Origin: Flammeovirga yaeyamensis
GTDB taxonomy: Bacteria > Bacteroidota > Bacteroidia > Cytophagales > Flammeovirgaceae
NCBI RefSeq assembly: GCF_018736045.1
Contig: NZ_CP076132.1
Location: 1,411,501 to 1,475,500 of the forward strand
DNA: 64,000 bases
Direction: 5' to 3'
Position numbers and translations under genes: made by a program. The notes below the pieces were generated by a model. It had not been told where the DNA came from and did no database searches. It was given only the letters and a program-made list of their open reading frames with translations. Every line of letters starts with the position of its first letter. Within the stretch, counting starts at the first letter, position 1. This document shows positions 9,242 to 18,750 of the stretch, in pieces.

Positions 9242-9433
9242 TTATTGTGCTTTCTTTCGAAGTTTGTTTTGATGTTGGCCTAAAAACAAATCAGTTCCAT
9301 GCCACGAGGCCATCTCTGAACGATATAATAATTTGCCTTCTTTTTCAATATGTGTAGCTGTTTTAGTAAGATCTTTTTGTCCAAAAGCATTTATTGAAAA
9401 AATAGATAGAAGGATAAAAAATAGTTTGTTCAT
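9242..9433 (-). CDS. Very small exported protein
   Basis: 63 residues starting at the ATG at 9431-9433 (MNKLFFILLSIFSINAFG, a complete signal peptide). An ATG two codons earlier at 9439 is also possible. The remaining 45 residues contain LYRSEMASWHGTDLF, which looks like a truncated domain: bigger exported proteins often continue from such a segment. It may be a shortened gene or a real small secreted protein. Confidence 0.5.
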   Translation of the reverse strand: MNKLFFILLSIFSINAFGQKDLTKTATHIEKEGKLLYRSEMASWHGTDLFLGQHQNKLRKKAQ

Positions 9434-9536
9434 GATCATTAGTTTTGCTTTAAAATTTAGAGAAAAAATACTTCTCTATATCAAGGACTTTAAGTTAGTT
9501 AATTTATTTGGTAATACAATGATAATTAACGATGTA

Positions 9537-9588
9537 AGAGAGGGTTTTGCATAGCTCTTGCACGGATGATGCATTGTAACCTCTCTAC
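9537..9588. other. Long imperfect hairpin downstream of the SH3 lipoprotein gene
   Basis: AGAGAGGGTTTTGCA pairs imperfectly with TGCATTGTAACCTCTCT across about 20 nt. It could be a processing or weak termination signal for the minus-strand gene ending at 9598; no U tract follows on that strand. Confidence 0.35.
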
Positions 9589-9597
9589 AATAGAAAA

Positions 9598-10356
9598 TTA
9601 ATCAATCATACCTAAAACAGCGTTAATTTTATCTTTTAATTCAGCACCATTTTCGTAATCTGGAATTAAATTTAGGGTAAAACCTCTTTCTAACTTGAAA
9701 AAATGTCCTTCTCTAAAGTTAAAATCACGGCTGCTTTTGATACCGATAAATTTGTTGTTTTTAAAGATGATAGATAGTCTATCTAAAGGAGACGGGTCAA
9801 CTACAAAATCTTCATATACACCATAAAACACAAAATCATCATGATTGAAGACATCTATTTCTTCAAAACCTAATTTTTTCAATTTGGGAAGAAATTCTGC
9901 TTTAGTGTGATTTTGTGTAATTAAAGTAAATACTTGATTTTCTAAAAGACTCTCCTTTTTAATATTGTCTTTATAGGTATACCCTGCATAATAAAAGCTT
10001 TCTTCATCGGCAAACATTGGTTCGATTTTACTCTTTGTAGTACCTACCCATTTTCCTTTTGAGTATATCTTTTCATTAGCAGGAATAAAGCCTTGGTATC
10101 CTTTATTATCGATCCATATTCCGATTTCATACCAATTATCTTTCATGAAACCAAGATCAACTGCAACACTATTGTTGAGGCTTAATTCAACAACACCATT
10201 TTTTTTATCTCTGATATTCGCCGGACCGTCAATGATTTCGTTTTTATAATAAATCGTTTCTGCTTCTTGGTTTTCATTTTTTGATTTTTGTTCTGAAGTT
10301 CCAGAATCGCATGAAAAGAAGAAAATCGTTAGAAGGAGTAGTTTGAAGTATTTCAT
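9598..10356 (-). CDS. Lipoprotein with SH3-like domain
   Basis: 252 residues. The lipoprotein signal peptide ends at FFFSC, with the lipidated Cys at about residue 16. Residues about 42-100 form a bacterial SH3-like unit (GPANIRDKKNGVVELSLNNSVAVD, then DNWYEIGIWIDNKGYQGFIP). The C-terminal 130 residues are of unknown fold (KLKKLGFEEIDVFNHDDFVFYGVYEDF). Probably an inner- or outer-membrane-anchored periplasmic protein. Single gene, downstream of menB but separated from it by a terminator. Confidence 0.8.
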   Translation of the reverse strand: MKYFKLLLLTIFFFSCDSGTSEQKSKNENQEAETIYYKNEIIDGPANIRDKKNGVVELSLNNSVAVDLGFMKDNWYEIGIWIDNKGYQGFIPANEKIYSKGKWVGTTKSKIEPMFADEESFYYAGYTYKDNIKKESLLENQVFTLITQNHTKAEFLPKLKKLGFEEIDVFNHDDFVFYGVYEDFVVDPSPLDRLSIIFKNNKFIGIKSSRDFNFREGHFFKLERGFTLNLIPDYENGAELKDKINAVLGMID

Positions 10357-10377
10357 TGTTTTAGTTTAAAATAAAAA

Positions 10378-10418
10378 AAAGAATTTGTCATCCATTTAAG
10401 TAACGATGACAAATTCTT
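10378..10418 (-). terminator. Intrinsic terminator after menB
   Basis: AAGAATTTGTCATC / GATGACAAATTCTT with a 12-nt loop. On the minus strand it is followed by a run of T, 27 bp after the menB stop. Confidence 0.85.
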
Positions 10419-10444
10419 ATTCATATAATTATTAGATAATTTTA

Positions 10445-11287
10445 TCAAGGGAATTTCGGGAACTTCGAGAAGTCTCGTTTTCTCTTCTGAAGGAAAGCAT
10501 CTCTACCTTCAATCGCCTCATCCGTTCCGTAAGCTAAACGAGTTGCTTCACCTGCATATACTTGCTGACCTACCAATCCATCGTCGATTAAGTTAAAGCC
10601 AAACTTCAACATTTTGATAGCTGTTGGCGACTTAGTCATAATTTCTTGTGCCCAGTCGAATGCTACTTGTTCCAATTCTTCGTGAGGAACTACTTTGTTC
10701 ACCATGCCCATTTCGTAAGCCTCTTGTGCAGAATACTCAGCACCTAAGAAGAAGATTTCTCTTGCTCTTTTCTGACCTACCTGACGTGCCAAGTAAGCAG
10801 AACCAAATCCGCCATCAAAACTTGCCACATCGGCATCTGTTTGTTTGAACTTTGCATGTTCTTTACTCGCTAAAGTCATATCACATACTACGTGCAAACT
10901 ATGGCCTCCACCTACGCACCAACCTGGAACGACAGCAATAACCACTTTATTCATAAAACGAATCTGACGTTGAACATCCAAGATATTGAATCTGTTCACG
11001 CCATTCGATCCTTTATAACCTGTATTTGATCTCACACGTTGATCACCACCAGAACAGAATGCCCAACCACCATCTTTTGGAGAAGGACCCTCACCGGTAA
11101 TCAATACCACACCAATTTCCTGACTTTCATGGCAAATAATTAAAGCTTCCCATATTTCATCAACGGTTTTAGGTGTAAATGCATTTCTACATTCAGGTCT
11201 GTTAATTGCGATTCTCGCTACACCATCCAAACTCTTGAAGGTGATTTCCTCATATTCCTTAATTGTTTTCCACTCTAGATTTGCCAT
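10445..11287 (-). CDS. menB: 1,4-dihydroxy-2-naphthoyl-CoA synthase
   Basis: 280 residues, the usual MenB length. This crotonase-fold enzyme closes the second naphthoquinol ring from o-succinylbenzoyl-CoA. Visible markers are INRPECRNAFTPKTVDE, the oxyanion-hole segment GWAFCSGGDQRVR near residue 85, VPGWCVGGGHSLH near 130, and the MenB-specific DADVASFDGGFGSAYLARQVG stretch split around residues 160-180. The C-terminal KRKRDFSKFPKFP tail is also typical. It is transcribed alone, away from the menE-like gene at the window edge. Confidence 0.97.
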   Translation of the reverse strand: MANLEWKTIKEYEEITFKSLDGVARIAINRPECRNAFTPKTVDEIWEALIICHESQEIGVVLITGEGPSPKDGGWAFCSGGDQRVRSNTGYKGSNGVNRFNILDVQRQIRFMNKVVIAVVPGWCVGGGHSLHVVCDMTLASKEHAKFKQTDADVASFDGGFGSAYLARQVGQKRAREIFFLGAEYSAQEAYEMGMVNKVVPHEELEQVAFDWAQEIMTKSPTAIKMLKFGFNLIDDGLVGQQVYAGEATRLAYGTDEAIEGRDAFLQKRKRDFSKFPKFP

Positions 11288-11375
11288 TACAAAATTAGTT
11301 TGTGTTCGATTCGTACAAATGTAATGACTATAGACTAAACTTCGAATAGGTTTTTTAATATTTAAGAGGAAATGT

Positions 11376-11930
11376 TTAGTTGTTTAATTTTTGAAGTAAT
11401 CCCGTCTTAATTTCTAACCCATTTAGTTGATAAAACAACGCATCATCTTTTAAAACCAATTCAGCCCTCACCGTTCCATTTACCCCTTTATTCGATACAG
11501 CCAAAACATAAATGTAACTACTTGAATTAGGCTGAATCTCTTTATTCATTTTAGTTGATTTACCTAAGTTGTTTATCAAATAATTTTCCACATCTAAACC
11601 ATACATAAATTGTGTTTTCTTCTCTTCTGTCATACTTTCTGATGGAAGGTAAAAAGAAAAATTCACCTCCTGATCTTCAGTTAGTGGATATACATCTGAT
11701 GGAAATTTTAGAGAAAGGTGCAAAGTAGAATCAGAGGTGTTGATCACCTCAGAATAAAAGACCACATAAGTATATTTCGACCCATATTGATCTGTGTATT
11801 TTAACCCACCTTTAGGTAAACTATTTTTGATAGTTATTTTTTGATGTTCATAGCTATATTCTGTATCAACATCTTGAGCAAATAGTGATATTGTTAGAAA
11901 GTAGAAAAGAAAGAAGGAGTAGGTTTTCAT
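11376..11930 (-). CDS. Exported protein of unknown function
   Basis: 184 residues from the ATG at 11928-11930 (MKTYSFFLFYFLTISLFAQ, a signal peptide). The frame stays open to 12008, but the extra 26 codons overlap the terminator hairpin of the upstream amidohydrolase gene (11971-11995), so the inner start is chosen. The mature protein looks beta-rich (KYTYVVFYSEVINTSDSTLHLSLKF, PSESMTEEKKTQFMYGLD, SSSYIYVLAVSNKG). It could be an Ig-like periplasmic domain. No known family recognised. Confidence 0.75.
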   Translation of the reverse strand: MKTYSFFLFYFLTISLFAQDVDTEYSYEHQKITIKNSLPKGGLKYTDQYGSKYTYVVFYSEVINTSDSTLHLSLKFPSDVYPLTEDQEVNFSFYLPSESMTEEKKTQFMYGLDVENYLINNLGKSTKMNKEIQPNSSSYIYVLAVSNKGVNGTVRAELVLKDDALFYQLNGLEIKTGLLQKLNN

Positions 11931-11970
11931 TAGTGGAAAATGATAATTCTTGATGCCTGAAGATAAAAAA

Positions 11971-11996
11971 ATACCCATCGTTTTCCAATGGGTATT
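11971..11996 (-). terminator. Intrinsic terminator after the amidohydrolase gene
   Basis: On the minus strand ATACCCAT and ATGGGTAT close an 8-9-nt loop and run into TTTTTTTA, 22 bp after the stop at 12018. It falls inside the longer reading of the next gene, which argues for that gene's inner start. Confidence 0.85.
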
Positions 11997-12017
11997 CTTT
12001 TGACTCAATGCTTTTCC

Positions 12018-13697
12018 TTATTTTGATTCATATACAGTATTTCCATTCAACACAGTTTTTAATACTTTCGTTTTATGGATGTCATTTACATCAATGCTAA
12101 AGATATCTTGATCGACGATGATGAAATCAGCTTTTTTTCCAGCTTCTAAACTACCGCTTATGTCCTCTCTGAACATCACATAAGCATTATTTATAGTAAA
12201 AAGCAACACTGCTTTTTCAACTGAAGAAGTGTAACCTCTCGGTTGCATATCTTCTCCTACATTCTTACTAGTTACAACGTTTTGCATCATTTCCCAAGGT
12301 GAGAATACAGGTCCAGTTGGGTAATCAGCACCCACGCCCACCATAATGTCATCTCTTTGATACAGTCTATCGTATCGGTAAATTTCATTAAATCTTTCTT
12401 CACCTAAAGCGGGTTTGATATAGCTTTTTGCAAACTCATCCAAAGGTTGCCATTGAGGTTGTACCTGAAGCACAATTCCTAACTTTGCACATCTATCGAC
12501 ATCCTCTTTCTTAATTAGATCAACATGAGTGATAACATGTCTATCTTGTTTAATCGACTTTTCTTTATTTATTTCCTCCAAGCAATCAATGACTCTTGAA
12601 ATACCAGCATCTCCCTCAGCGTGTACATAAATTCTATTACCATTATCAATAAGATATTTGAAATTAGCTAACAACCTTTCTTTAGAATAGTTGGCTACTC
12701 CAATACACGTATGCGAATGTTCACAATCAGCATTTTCATACGGCTCAAAAAGGAATGCTTTATCCGTTGGAATACCATCAATAGCGAATTTTACCGTTTT
12801 AGAAGTTAACATTTCGTTTCCTTCATAGAATCGCTCATCTAGGCTTTTATTATTAGTTTCATCATCAATAGGAGATAAATGTACTCTGTTGTATTCCATT
12901 CTTACAGTCAGTTCACCTTTTTGATATAACCTTTTATATACATTATCCGCTCCCTTAGCAGAAAGAGCAGCAGCATCTTCAATACCAATAAATCCAACAC
13001 TATTACATCTATCCAAAATAGCTTTCATGGCAATTTCTTGTTGATCTTCAGTCAGGAGTTCTGGAGTAGCTAGAAAACCAGCAGCGATATGTGCCTTTTC
13101 TCTAAAGTGTCCACTTGGAGTTCCATCTTCAAAACGATCATAAGAACCACCGTCAGGATCAGGAGAGTTTTTATCTACTCCAAAATGTGTCATAGCTTTT
13201 GTTGAATACCAACCTGTGTGTTGTGACTCCTCACAGATAATAGCGGGTCTTCCACCCACAAGTTCGTCTAAATCTTGTGCTGTCGATTTATCAAAATGTT
13301 TGATTTTATACCCGTTAGCTAATACCCAAGCATCTTTGGGTTGTTGATCTGCAAACTCTTTGATTTTTCTTTCAGCTTCCGATTTATCTTCCACACCAAA
13401 CAAGTCCAATACAAACGTCATGTTTGGGCCTGCAATAGTGGGGTGCATATGAGAATCGTACAATCCAGGAAGTAATAATTTTCCTTTAAGATCGATCACT
13501 TTAGCCTCCTCAGATTTCCATTCTAAAGCTTTACGGTCATTTCCGACATACTCAATTTTATCATTGTTAATGACCATCGCTGTAGCCCATAGATTATTCT
13601 TATCTGAGGTGAAAATTTTACCATTGATATAAATATCTTGTGCAAATGAGGTAATCGACCAAAATAATGTGACTGATAAAGTAATTATATTTTTCAT
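12018..13697 (-). CDS. Exported YtcJ-type amidohydrolase
   Basis: 559 residues with a signal peptide (MKNIITLSVTLFWSITSFAQ). The N-terminal composite beta domain (IYINGKIFTSDKNN) leads to the metal motif LYDSHMHPT near residue 85. A later His-bearing motif IYVHAEGDAGISR is near 355, HVITHVDLI near 380, and the Asp motif GVGADYPTGP near 445. The C-terminal KKADFIIVDQDIFSID is the usual amidohydrolase closing strand. This is the amidohydrolase_3/YtcJ group; substrates are mostly unknown. Export is common for Bacteroidota members. Confidence 0.92.
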   Translation of the reverse strand: MKNIITLSVTLFWSITSFAQDIYINGKIFTSDKNNLWATAMVINNDKIEYVGNDRKALEWKSEEAKVIDLKGKLLLPGLYDSHMHPTIAGPNMTFVLDLFGVEDKSEAERKIKEFADQQPKDAWVLANGYKIKHFDKSTAQDLDELVGGRPAIICEESQHTGWYSTKAMTHFGVDKNSPDPDGGSYDRFEDGTPSGHFREKAHIAAGFLATPELLTEDQQEIAMKAILDRCNSVGFIGIEDAAALSAKGADNVYKRLYQKGELTVRMEYNRVHLSPIDDETNNKSLDERFYEGNEMLTSKTVKFAIDGIPTDKAFLFEPYENADCEHSHTCIGVANYSKERLLANFKYLIDNGNRIYVHAEGDAGISRVIDCLEEINKEKSIKQDRHVITHVDLIKKEDVDRCAKLGIVLQVQPQWQPLDEFAKSYIKPALGEERFNEIYRYDRLYQRDDIMVGVGADYPTGPVFSPWEMMQNVVTSKNVGEDMQPRGYTSSVEKAVLLFTINNAYVMFREDISGSLEAGKKADFIIVDQDIFSIDVNDIHKTKVLKTVLNGNTVYESK

Positions 13698-13737
13698 TAT
13701 TGAAGAACTCTATTTTTAGATTTTGTATTCAATAATG

Positions 13738-13764
13738 AAAGGGGATTTCATGGTGAAATCCCCT
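13738..13764 (-). terminator. Probable terminator downstream of the lipoprotein gene
   Basis: AAGGGGATTTCA / TGAAATCCCCT with a short TGG centre lies 79 bp past the stop at 13843 on the minus strand. The downstream T run is interrupted. Confidence 0.6.
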
Positions 13765-13842
13765 AATTAAATTATTATTATTTTATGACTAATGTTATTA
13801 CTCTTATTTCAGAGGAGAACATAAAGATAGAGCAACTGAAAT

Positions 13843-15564
13843 TTATTTAACCAGGTGATATTCTATCGGAAACTCATGTTCAACTTTATCATCAAAGTGA
13901 GGTCTCTCCAAAGGCAGTAGAATTGAACGTTGACCTGAATTAATAGTGTGCCATTTTAAGAGTTTAAAATATCCATCGCTTGTAAAATGATCTTCATGTG
14001 TATTGTTTGTACCAATATAAGCTACATCGGTATTGAAAAGCTTCTCAATTTTGTTTCCATGAAGTGCTAAAACTTCAGGATCTTTTTTTAATGAATAACT
14101 TATTTCAGTGTCATCTTTTTTACCATTAGTTCTTATGTAATAATTATAATTTTTAGTATCAGCCGGCTTATAAAAATAATAATAGATTTGCATTTCAGTT
14201 TTGCCATCAACAACATTAGAATTGGTCATACTTGTTTTTTCAAGACTAACTTCGGATTGAATTAGAGACAGATTGTAAATTTCTTTACCATAATCAGTTA
14301 GGTTTTCTACTTTTGATGTAATCCTTGAATATGAAATCTCATCAGCATCAAATTCTGTTTTTTCTTTTGTATACTCTAAGTGAACTCCCTCTGGTAAATT
14401 TAATATCTTGTAAAAGCCAATACTATCAGAACCTATTCTTTTATAATCATGGTAATAATTTAAATTCTCAGAACTAATTGTTTGATAATAGTGAAGATTA
14501 TAATTGTAAGAGTTCTTGTTTAAAGGAATTTCCAAATCTGATGTTTTAATCATAAAGGTATCGCCATGATTCATTAAACTCGCAAGAACAGTAGCGCCTT
14601 TATTTGTCTCATGATTGTAGAGATCAAAAGTACTTGCAAATTTTTTTTCTTCGCTTTGAGAATCATTTACCCAAAAAGTGATGTATTTATAGTCACCCAC
14701 AATATTCGTTACAATATCAGTTTGTGTTACGCGTGAATAGTAATCTTCAGTGTAAGCTGTAATTTCCTTAATATTGAAACCTACAGTTACTTGTTTAACT
14801 TGGAATTGATTCTTTTTAAAAAAAGAATATGTGGTGTCACTTGAATGTATAGCTTGATTCTCTATGTAAATACTTTCACTTGATAAGCCTGGTATCTCCT
14901 CTCCAGTATTCGTGTCTTTGCGAGTTCTCATATAATCATATGAAATGAAATAAGTAGCATAGAATTTTTGTGAAGTATTGGATTCTGGAATTAATATTTT
15001 GATTGTATCAGAATAATTTGACGAAAATGTTTCAGATATTCTATTCCAATCTTCATCATAAAATGCCATATCAATTTTAGAATTAGATCTAATATACGTT
15101 GTTTCAAAAATACCGCCTATCGCTGTTCTGTTGTAGTCTAAAGCTTGCTCATATCCGTTTTCGAATTGACATGTCGGTAAATAATTATCTACATTCACCT
15201 CAAATTCTTTTGAAGTTTCTGTTATTTCGTTTTCATCATTCGAAACATAGGAGATATTCGCTTTGATCATTTGTCTTCCCTCCTTCAATTGTTTGGAATC
15301 AAAAGTAAAGGTATAACTATCTCCTTCTGTCGATTCTGAAACTTCATAAGTTAGGTTTTGGTTATTAGATAAAAGATCAACTTGATCAATCGAAGCTCCT
15401 GAAATATTTAGTTTGATACTTGAAGTACCTCTTAAGAAGTCATTAGTTTCGATACTTATTTCTGGAGTTAGTTGTATGTTTTCATCTTGTAATTGCTGTT
15501 CACAGCCCAAAAAAATCATCAAAGATAGTAACATCGTTGAGATGGAAAGTTTGTTTTTTAACAT
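13843..15564 (-). CDS. Large lipoprotein of unknown function
   Basis: 573 residues from the ATG at 15562-15564, which gives a lipoprotein signal (MLKNKLSISTMLLSLMIFLGC). A longer frame to 15615 adds 17 residues unlikely to be translated. The protein is Asn/Tyr/Ser-rich and predicted all-beta, with an Ig-like first domain (SIKLNISGASIDQVDLLSNNQ). No catalytic motif or family was recognised. The adjacent exported T9SS protein upstream has its own terminator, so this gene is probably a separate unit. Confidence 0.8.
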   Translation of the reverse strand: MLKNKLSISTMLLSLMIFLGCEQQLQDENIQLTPEISIETNDFLRGTSSIKLNISGASIDQVDLLSNNQNLTYEVSESTEGDSYTFTFDSKQLKEGRQMIKANISYVSNDENEITETSKEFEVNVDNYLPTCQFENGYEQALDYNRTAIGGIFETTYIRSNSKIDMAFYDEDWNRISETFSSNYSDTIKILIPESNTSQKFYATYFISYDYMRTRKDTNTGEEIPGLSSESIYIENQAIHSSDTTYSFFKKNQFQVKQVTVGFNIKEITAYTEDYYSRVTQTDIVTNIVGDYKYITFWVNDSQSEEKKFASTFDLYNHETNKGATVLASLMNHGDTFMIKTSDLEIPLNKNSYNYNLHYYQTISSENLNYYHDYKRIGSDSIGFYKILNLPEGVHLEYTKEKTEFDADEISYSRITSKVENLTDYGKEIYNLSLIQSEVSLEKTSMTNSNVVDGKTEMQIYYYFYKPADTKNYNYYIRTNGKKDDTEISYSLKKDPEVLALHGNKIEKLFNTDVAYIGTNNTHEDHFTSDGYFKLLKWHTINSGQRSILLPLERPHFDDKVEHEFPIEYHLVK

Positions 15565-15684
15565 AGTAAAAAATGGTTTGGTAAAAAAATAGCACTTGTA
15601 TATCAATGTTTGCAAAGGCGTTAAACTAATAAGTTTAATTCATTAATCAAATTTAATAAAGTGTACAACATAAAAATCAGTAAT

Positions 15685-15727
15685 AAAAAAACGAGGAAGC
15701 ATTAAAGAAATACTTCCTCGTTTTTTA
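15685..15727 (-). terminator. Intrinsic terminator after the LRR/T9SS gene
   Basis: ACGAGGAAG and its complement CTTCCTCGT close a 12-nt loop; T runs flank both sides, so it works on the minus strand after the stop at 15776. Confidence 0.85.
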
Positions 15728-15775
15728 GTCAGTCTCCAAATAGATTAATTGCCTCAAAATATTTATAAATACTAT

Positions 15776-18556
15776 TTACTCTACAATCAATTTCCTTACA
15801 CCCCAATTTCCATCTCCTGAAGTATACCTCAAGAAATAAATACCAGAAGGTAATTCCTTCACAGAGAAACTCTTCGATACCTTTTCTTTTCGGAGCATCA
15901 GCTTGCCGGAATAATTTGAAATTTCCAGGGTTACAAGTTGGTCTGACTTAAAGTAAACCATCTTGCTTCCTTTAATAGGGTTAGGGTAAAAGACAATTCC
16001 TTGATCAATTTCCTCTACAGACGAACTAATAATTTCATCATCATCTTCCTCTTCTTCTTCCTCTTCTTCAGGAGGAGGGTTATACACCAAAGTAGTTACT
16101 GTATTGGTCACAATTGGTTTATTGAAATCAAAATAGATATAAGCTGTATTTTGAATACTATCGCCCTCCACCAATGTTGTTTTAGGTGATACTTGATAGT
16201 TGATATAGCCGTGACTATTCGGTTCATCGACAATACTATCTGGAAGAAGGATATTTTCGAAAGTGAAGACTACTACATTGGAGTCGTACCATACGGCTTC
16301 ATAATCGTGAGAGACACTTAACACTTCAAACGTTTCTAAGTCCAGGTTATCTGATAAAGTATCGAGAATATACACATTGAATGCGGTATCCGTTCCTGTA
16401 TTTTGGAACCTGATCAAATAGTCGAGTGGAATACCGGCTTCTACTTCTTCTGTGGTGATACTGTCTCTAGCTTGTTTATCGTTAGGGTCGTAGGATCCTG
16501 TAACAATAAATTCAACAGACTCAGTATTGTTCTCTGCATTATCATCTTCAATTCCATCAATTTCCACTTCTGCTATCATTTCCACTTCTTCTCCGAAAGC
16601 ATCTAATGAAGTCCTTCCCCAAAGATCAATTTTATACATTTCACCTACATTCATTTTATTAATGGTGTAGGTAATTGTTTCTCCGCTTACAGAAAAATCT
16701 GATAGGGAATCGGCGAGCTCAAAGGCAGGGATAGTAAAAGTGACTTCAATATTTTCCACTTGTTCCGTACCGTGGTTGAGCACCTCGACAACATAACGCA
16801 TATAAAAGCCAGGTCGAGCACGGGTGAAATAAGGGATTCTAACATATAAGTCATTGACTTCTTTGTTGGATTGAAGAGGGATGTTTTGAACAATTTTATC
16901 AGAATAATCTGATGTAGCTACTTCGAAAGTTTGAGGTACAGCATCAAAATGTTCTGGAGTACTTACTGTTGCAGTAAATGATCCTGTATCGCTTAGAATC
17001 GCATAATAATAGCCATTTTCATCGGTGGTAAAGACTTGTTCGCCTGGATTAAAAGTAATTTCTAAACCTTCGAAATTGTTCTCGTCATCATCCTTCACTC
17101 CATCTTTATCATAATCGTAAAAAACGTTGCCATAGACTGTTGGGAAAGTCGGACAATCGTTTGGATTATTATCTGGAAGACAAACTTGATACTCGTCTAA
17201 TGTAAAGAAGAAATTAGGACCCAATGCATTTAAATAGTCTACCATAGTTGTTGGTATATTAGAGATACATTGAACTCCAGTATTTCTATAATTTAAATCT
17301 CTAATCGAATTAGGAAGCCTTGATAAACAATTCAGATTAGGGTTGTTCTGTACATTAAAATCGTGTAACTGATGTAAAAACGATACATCAATACTTGTCA
17401 AATCATTTTCCTGAAGTCGAATGGTCTCCAAGTTTTTATTGTGCGAAAAATCAATCTCAGTTAATTGGTTTCCATGTGCATCGAAATAGTATAAACTATC
17501 CATGCTAGAAAGATCCAAAGCTTTAATATCATTATCGCTTAAATACAAGGCGAACATCTGTTTTTGATCAGAAAGATCAACTCCTGTATAGTTGTTCTCC
17601 CATGCACGTAAACGAGTGAGGCTATCGCAGCCTGTTAGAATTAGAGTGTCCATTTCATTAAAATGACAATCGACTCTCTCCAAGCTTTTCATCCCTGTTA
17701 GATCGAGACTTTTAATTTCATTATAGCTACAACTTAATGTTTTGAGCTTGGGTAAGTGATTGACATCTATACTTTGAATAGCATTATGAGAAAAGTAAAG
17801 CTCTTCTAAACTTGGTAATGCATCAAAGGTATAATGACTTGGTAAATTGGTATAAGAAAACGTTAGACGCTTTAGACTTTCCTGTGTGGAAAGGTCCAAT
17901 TCTGAGATGTCGGCCTTACTTAAATAAAGCTCTTCAAGCTTCGTCAGACCCGTTATGTCAAGACTTTTTAAACCGTTTGATCCAATGTTTAGCCTACTCA
18001 GATTTACGCAAGGAGAAGCATCAACGGTATCCAAGTCATTGTAAGCCATATCCAAGTGGAGTAGCTCAGTAAACATCGTTAAATCAATCGTCTCGAACTT
18101 ATTGAATGTGATATTCAGAAATTTCAGTTTTTCCAAACCAGTGAAATCGAGTGTCCCCAAATTCAATTGCTCAATATCTAAAGTATCGAGATGCTCGAGA
18201 TTTGTAACATTCACATCACTAAAGTTATTTACTGATGCATCTAGATAGACTAAGTTAGGCATCATGGTAAAATCCATAGGCACACCTTTAACATTTAAAT
18301 GTAGGTTGTGTGAGATGTCTAGCCATTCTAGATTGATAAAACTTTCCAGCCCAGTAAAATCATAGATATCCTTCTGAAAAAGTTTTAGACGAGTGACAGC
18401 CTCCGCTTCGGATACTTGAATGATACTGTCGTTGTTCGTATCATACCCTTTTTTAATTAATTCATTTAAGAATTTTTCGTCTGGAATGTTTACATCTTGT
18501 GCATAGACAAGAGGGGTTAGTAGTACTAACCATAATAGCAAAAGAGAAATTTTCAT
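15776..18556 (-). CDS. Surface leucine-rich-repeat protein with T9SS C-terminal sorting domain
   Basis: 926 residues. A signal peptide (ending VYAQ) is followed by a short EF-hand-like stretch (YDTNNDSIIQVSEAEA) and then about 16 leucine-rich repeats (residues about 55-420, pattern LxxLxxLxIxxNxLxxLD). An SdrD B-like calcium domain (VYGNVFYDYDKDGVKDDDEN) comes near residue 462. Next are two DUF11-like repeats, the second with SYDPNDKQA near 695. An acidic linker (EEEEEEEEDDDE) precedes a type A T9SS sorting domain of about 75 residues (VFYPNPIKGSK ... LPSGIYFLRY). It is therefore probably secreted by the type IX system and attached to the outer surface as an adhesin-like protein. Confidence 0.93.
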   Translation of the reverse strand: MKISLLLLWLVLLTPLVYAQDVNIPDEKFLNELIKKGYDTNNDSIIQVSEAEAVTRLKLFQKDIYDFTGLESFINLEWLDISHNLHLNVKGVPMDFTMMPNLVYLDASVNNFSDVNVTNLEHLDTLDIEQLNLGTLDFTGLEKLKFLNITFNKFETIDLTMFTELLHLDMAYNDLDTVDASPCVNLSRLNIGSNGLKSLDITGLTKLEELYLSKADISELDLSTQESLKRLTFSYTNLPSHYTFDALPSLEELYFSHNAIQSIDVNHLPKLKTLSCSYNEIKSLDLTGMKSLERVDCHFNEMDTLILTGCDSLTRLRAWENNYTGVDLSDQKQMFALYLSDNDIKALDLSSMDSLYYFDAHGNQLTEIDFSHNKNLETIRLQENDLTSIDVSFLHQLHDFNVQNNPNLNCLSRLPNSIRDLNYRNTGVQCISNIPTTMVDYLNALGPNFFFTLDEYQVCLPDNNPNDCPTFPTVYGNVFYDYDKDGVKDDDENNFEGLEITFNPGEQVFTTDENGYYYAILSDTGSFTATVSTPEHFDAVPQTFEVATSDYSDKIVQNIPLQSNKEVNDLYVRIPYFTRARPGFYMRYVVEVLNHGTEQVENIEVTFTIPAFELADSLSDFSVSGETITYTINKMNVGEMYKIDLWGRTSLDAFGEEVEMIAEVEIDGIEDDNAENNTESVEFIVTGSYDPNDKQARDSITTEEVEAGIPLDYLIRFQNTGTDTAFNVYILDTLSDNLDLETFEVLSVSHDYEAVWYDSNVVVFTFENILLPDSIVDEPNSHGYINYQVSPKTTLVEGDSIQNTAYIYFDFNKPIVTNTVTTLVYNPPPEEEEEEEEDDDEIISSSVEEIDQGIVFYPNPIKGSKMVYFKSDQLVTLEISNYSGKLMLRKEKVSKSFSVKELPSGIYFLRYTSGDGNWGVRKLIVE

Positions 18557-18750
18557 AATAGTAGTTGAAAAAAAATAATTGTAAGTAGCAATAAAAAAAT
18601 TAAATCAATGAAAGTAATATTGTCGTATATTCAGTCAAAAACAAAGCCATAAAAGACTTTTAGATTGATAGAAGAATACATTAAAGTTGTACTTAACAAT
18701 TGTAAACGAATAAATGGGTAGAATGTTCTGTATATTGTTATGCAAGCAGA

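Noticed and set aside
9333-9554. Plus-strand frame opposite the small exported genes
   Set aside because: It runs antisense across the start of a gene with a clear signal peptide and shows no domain.
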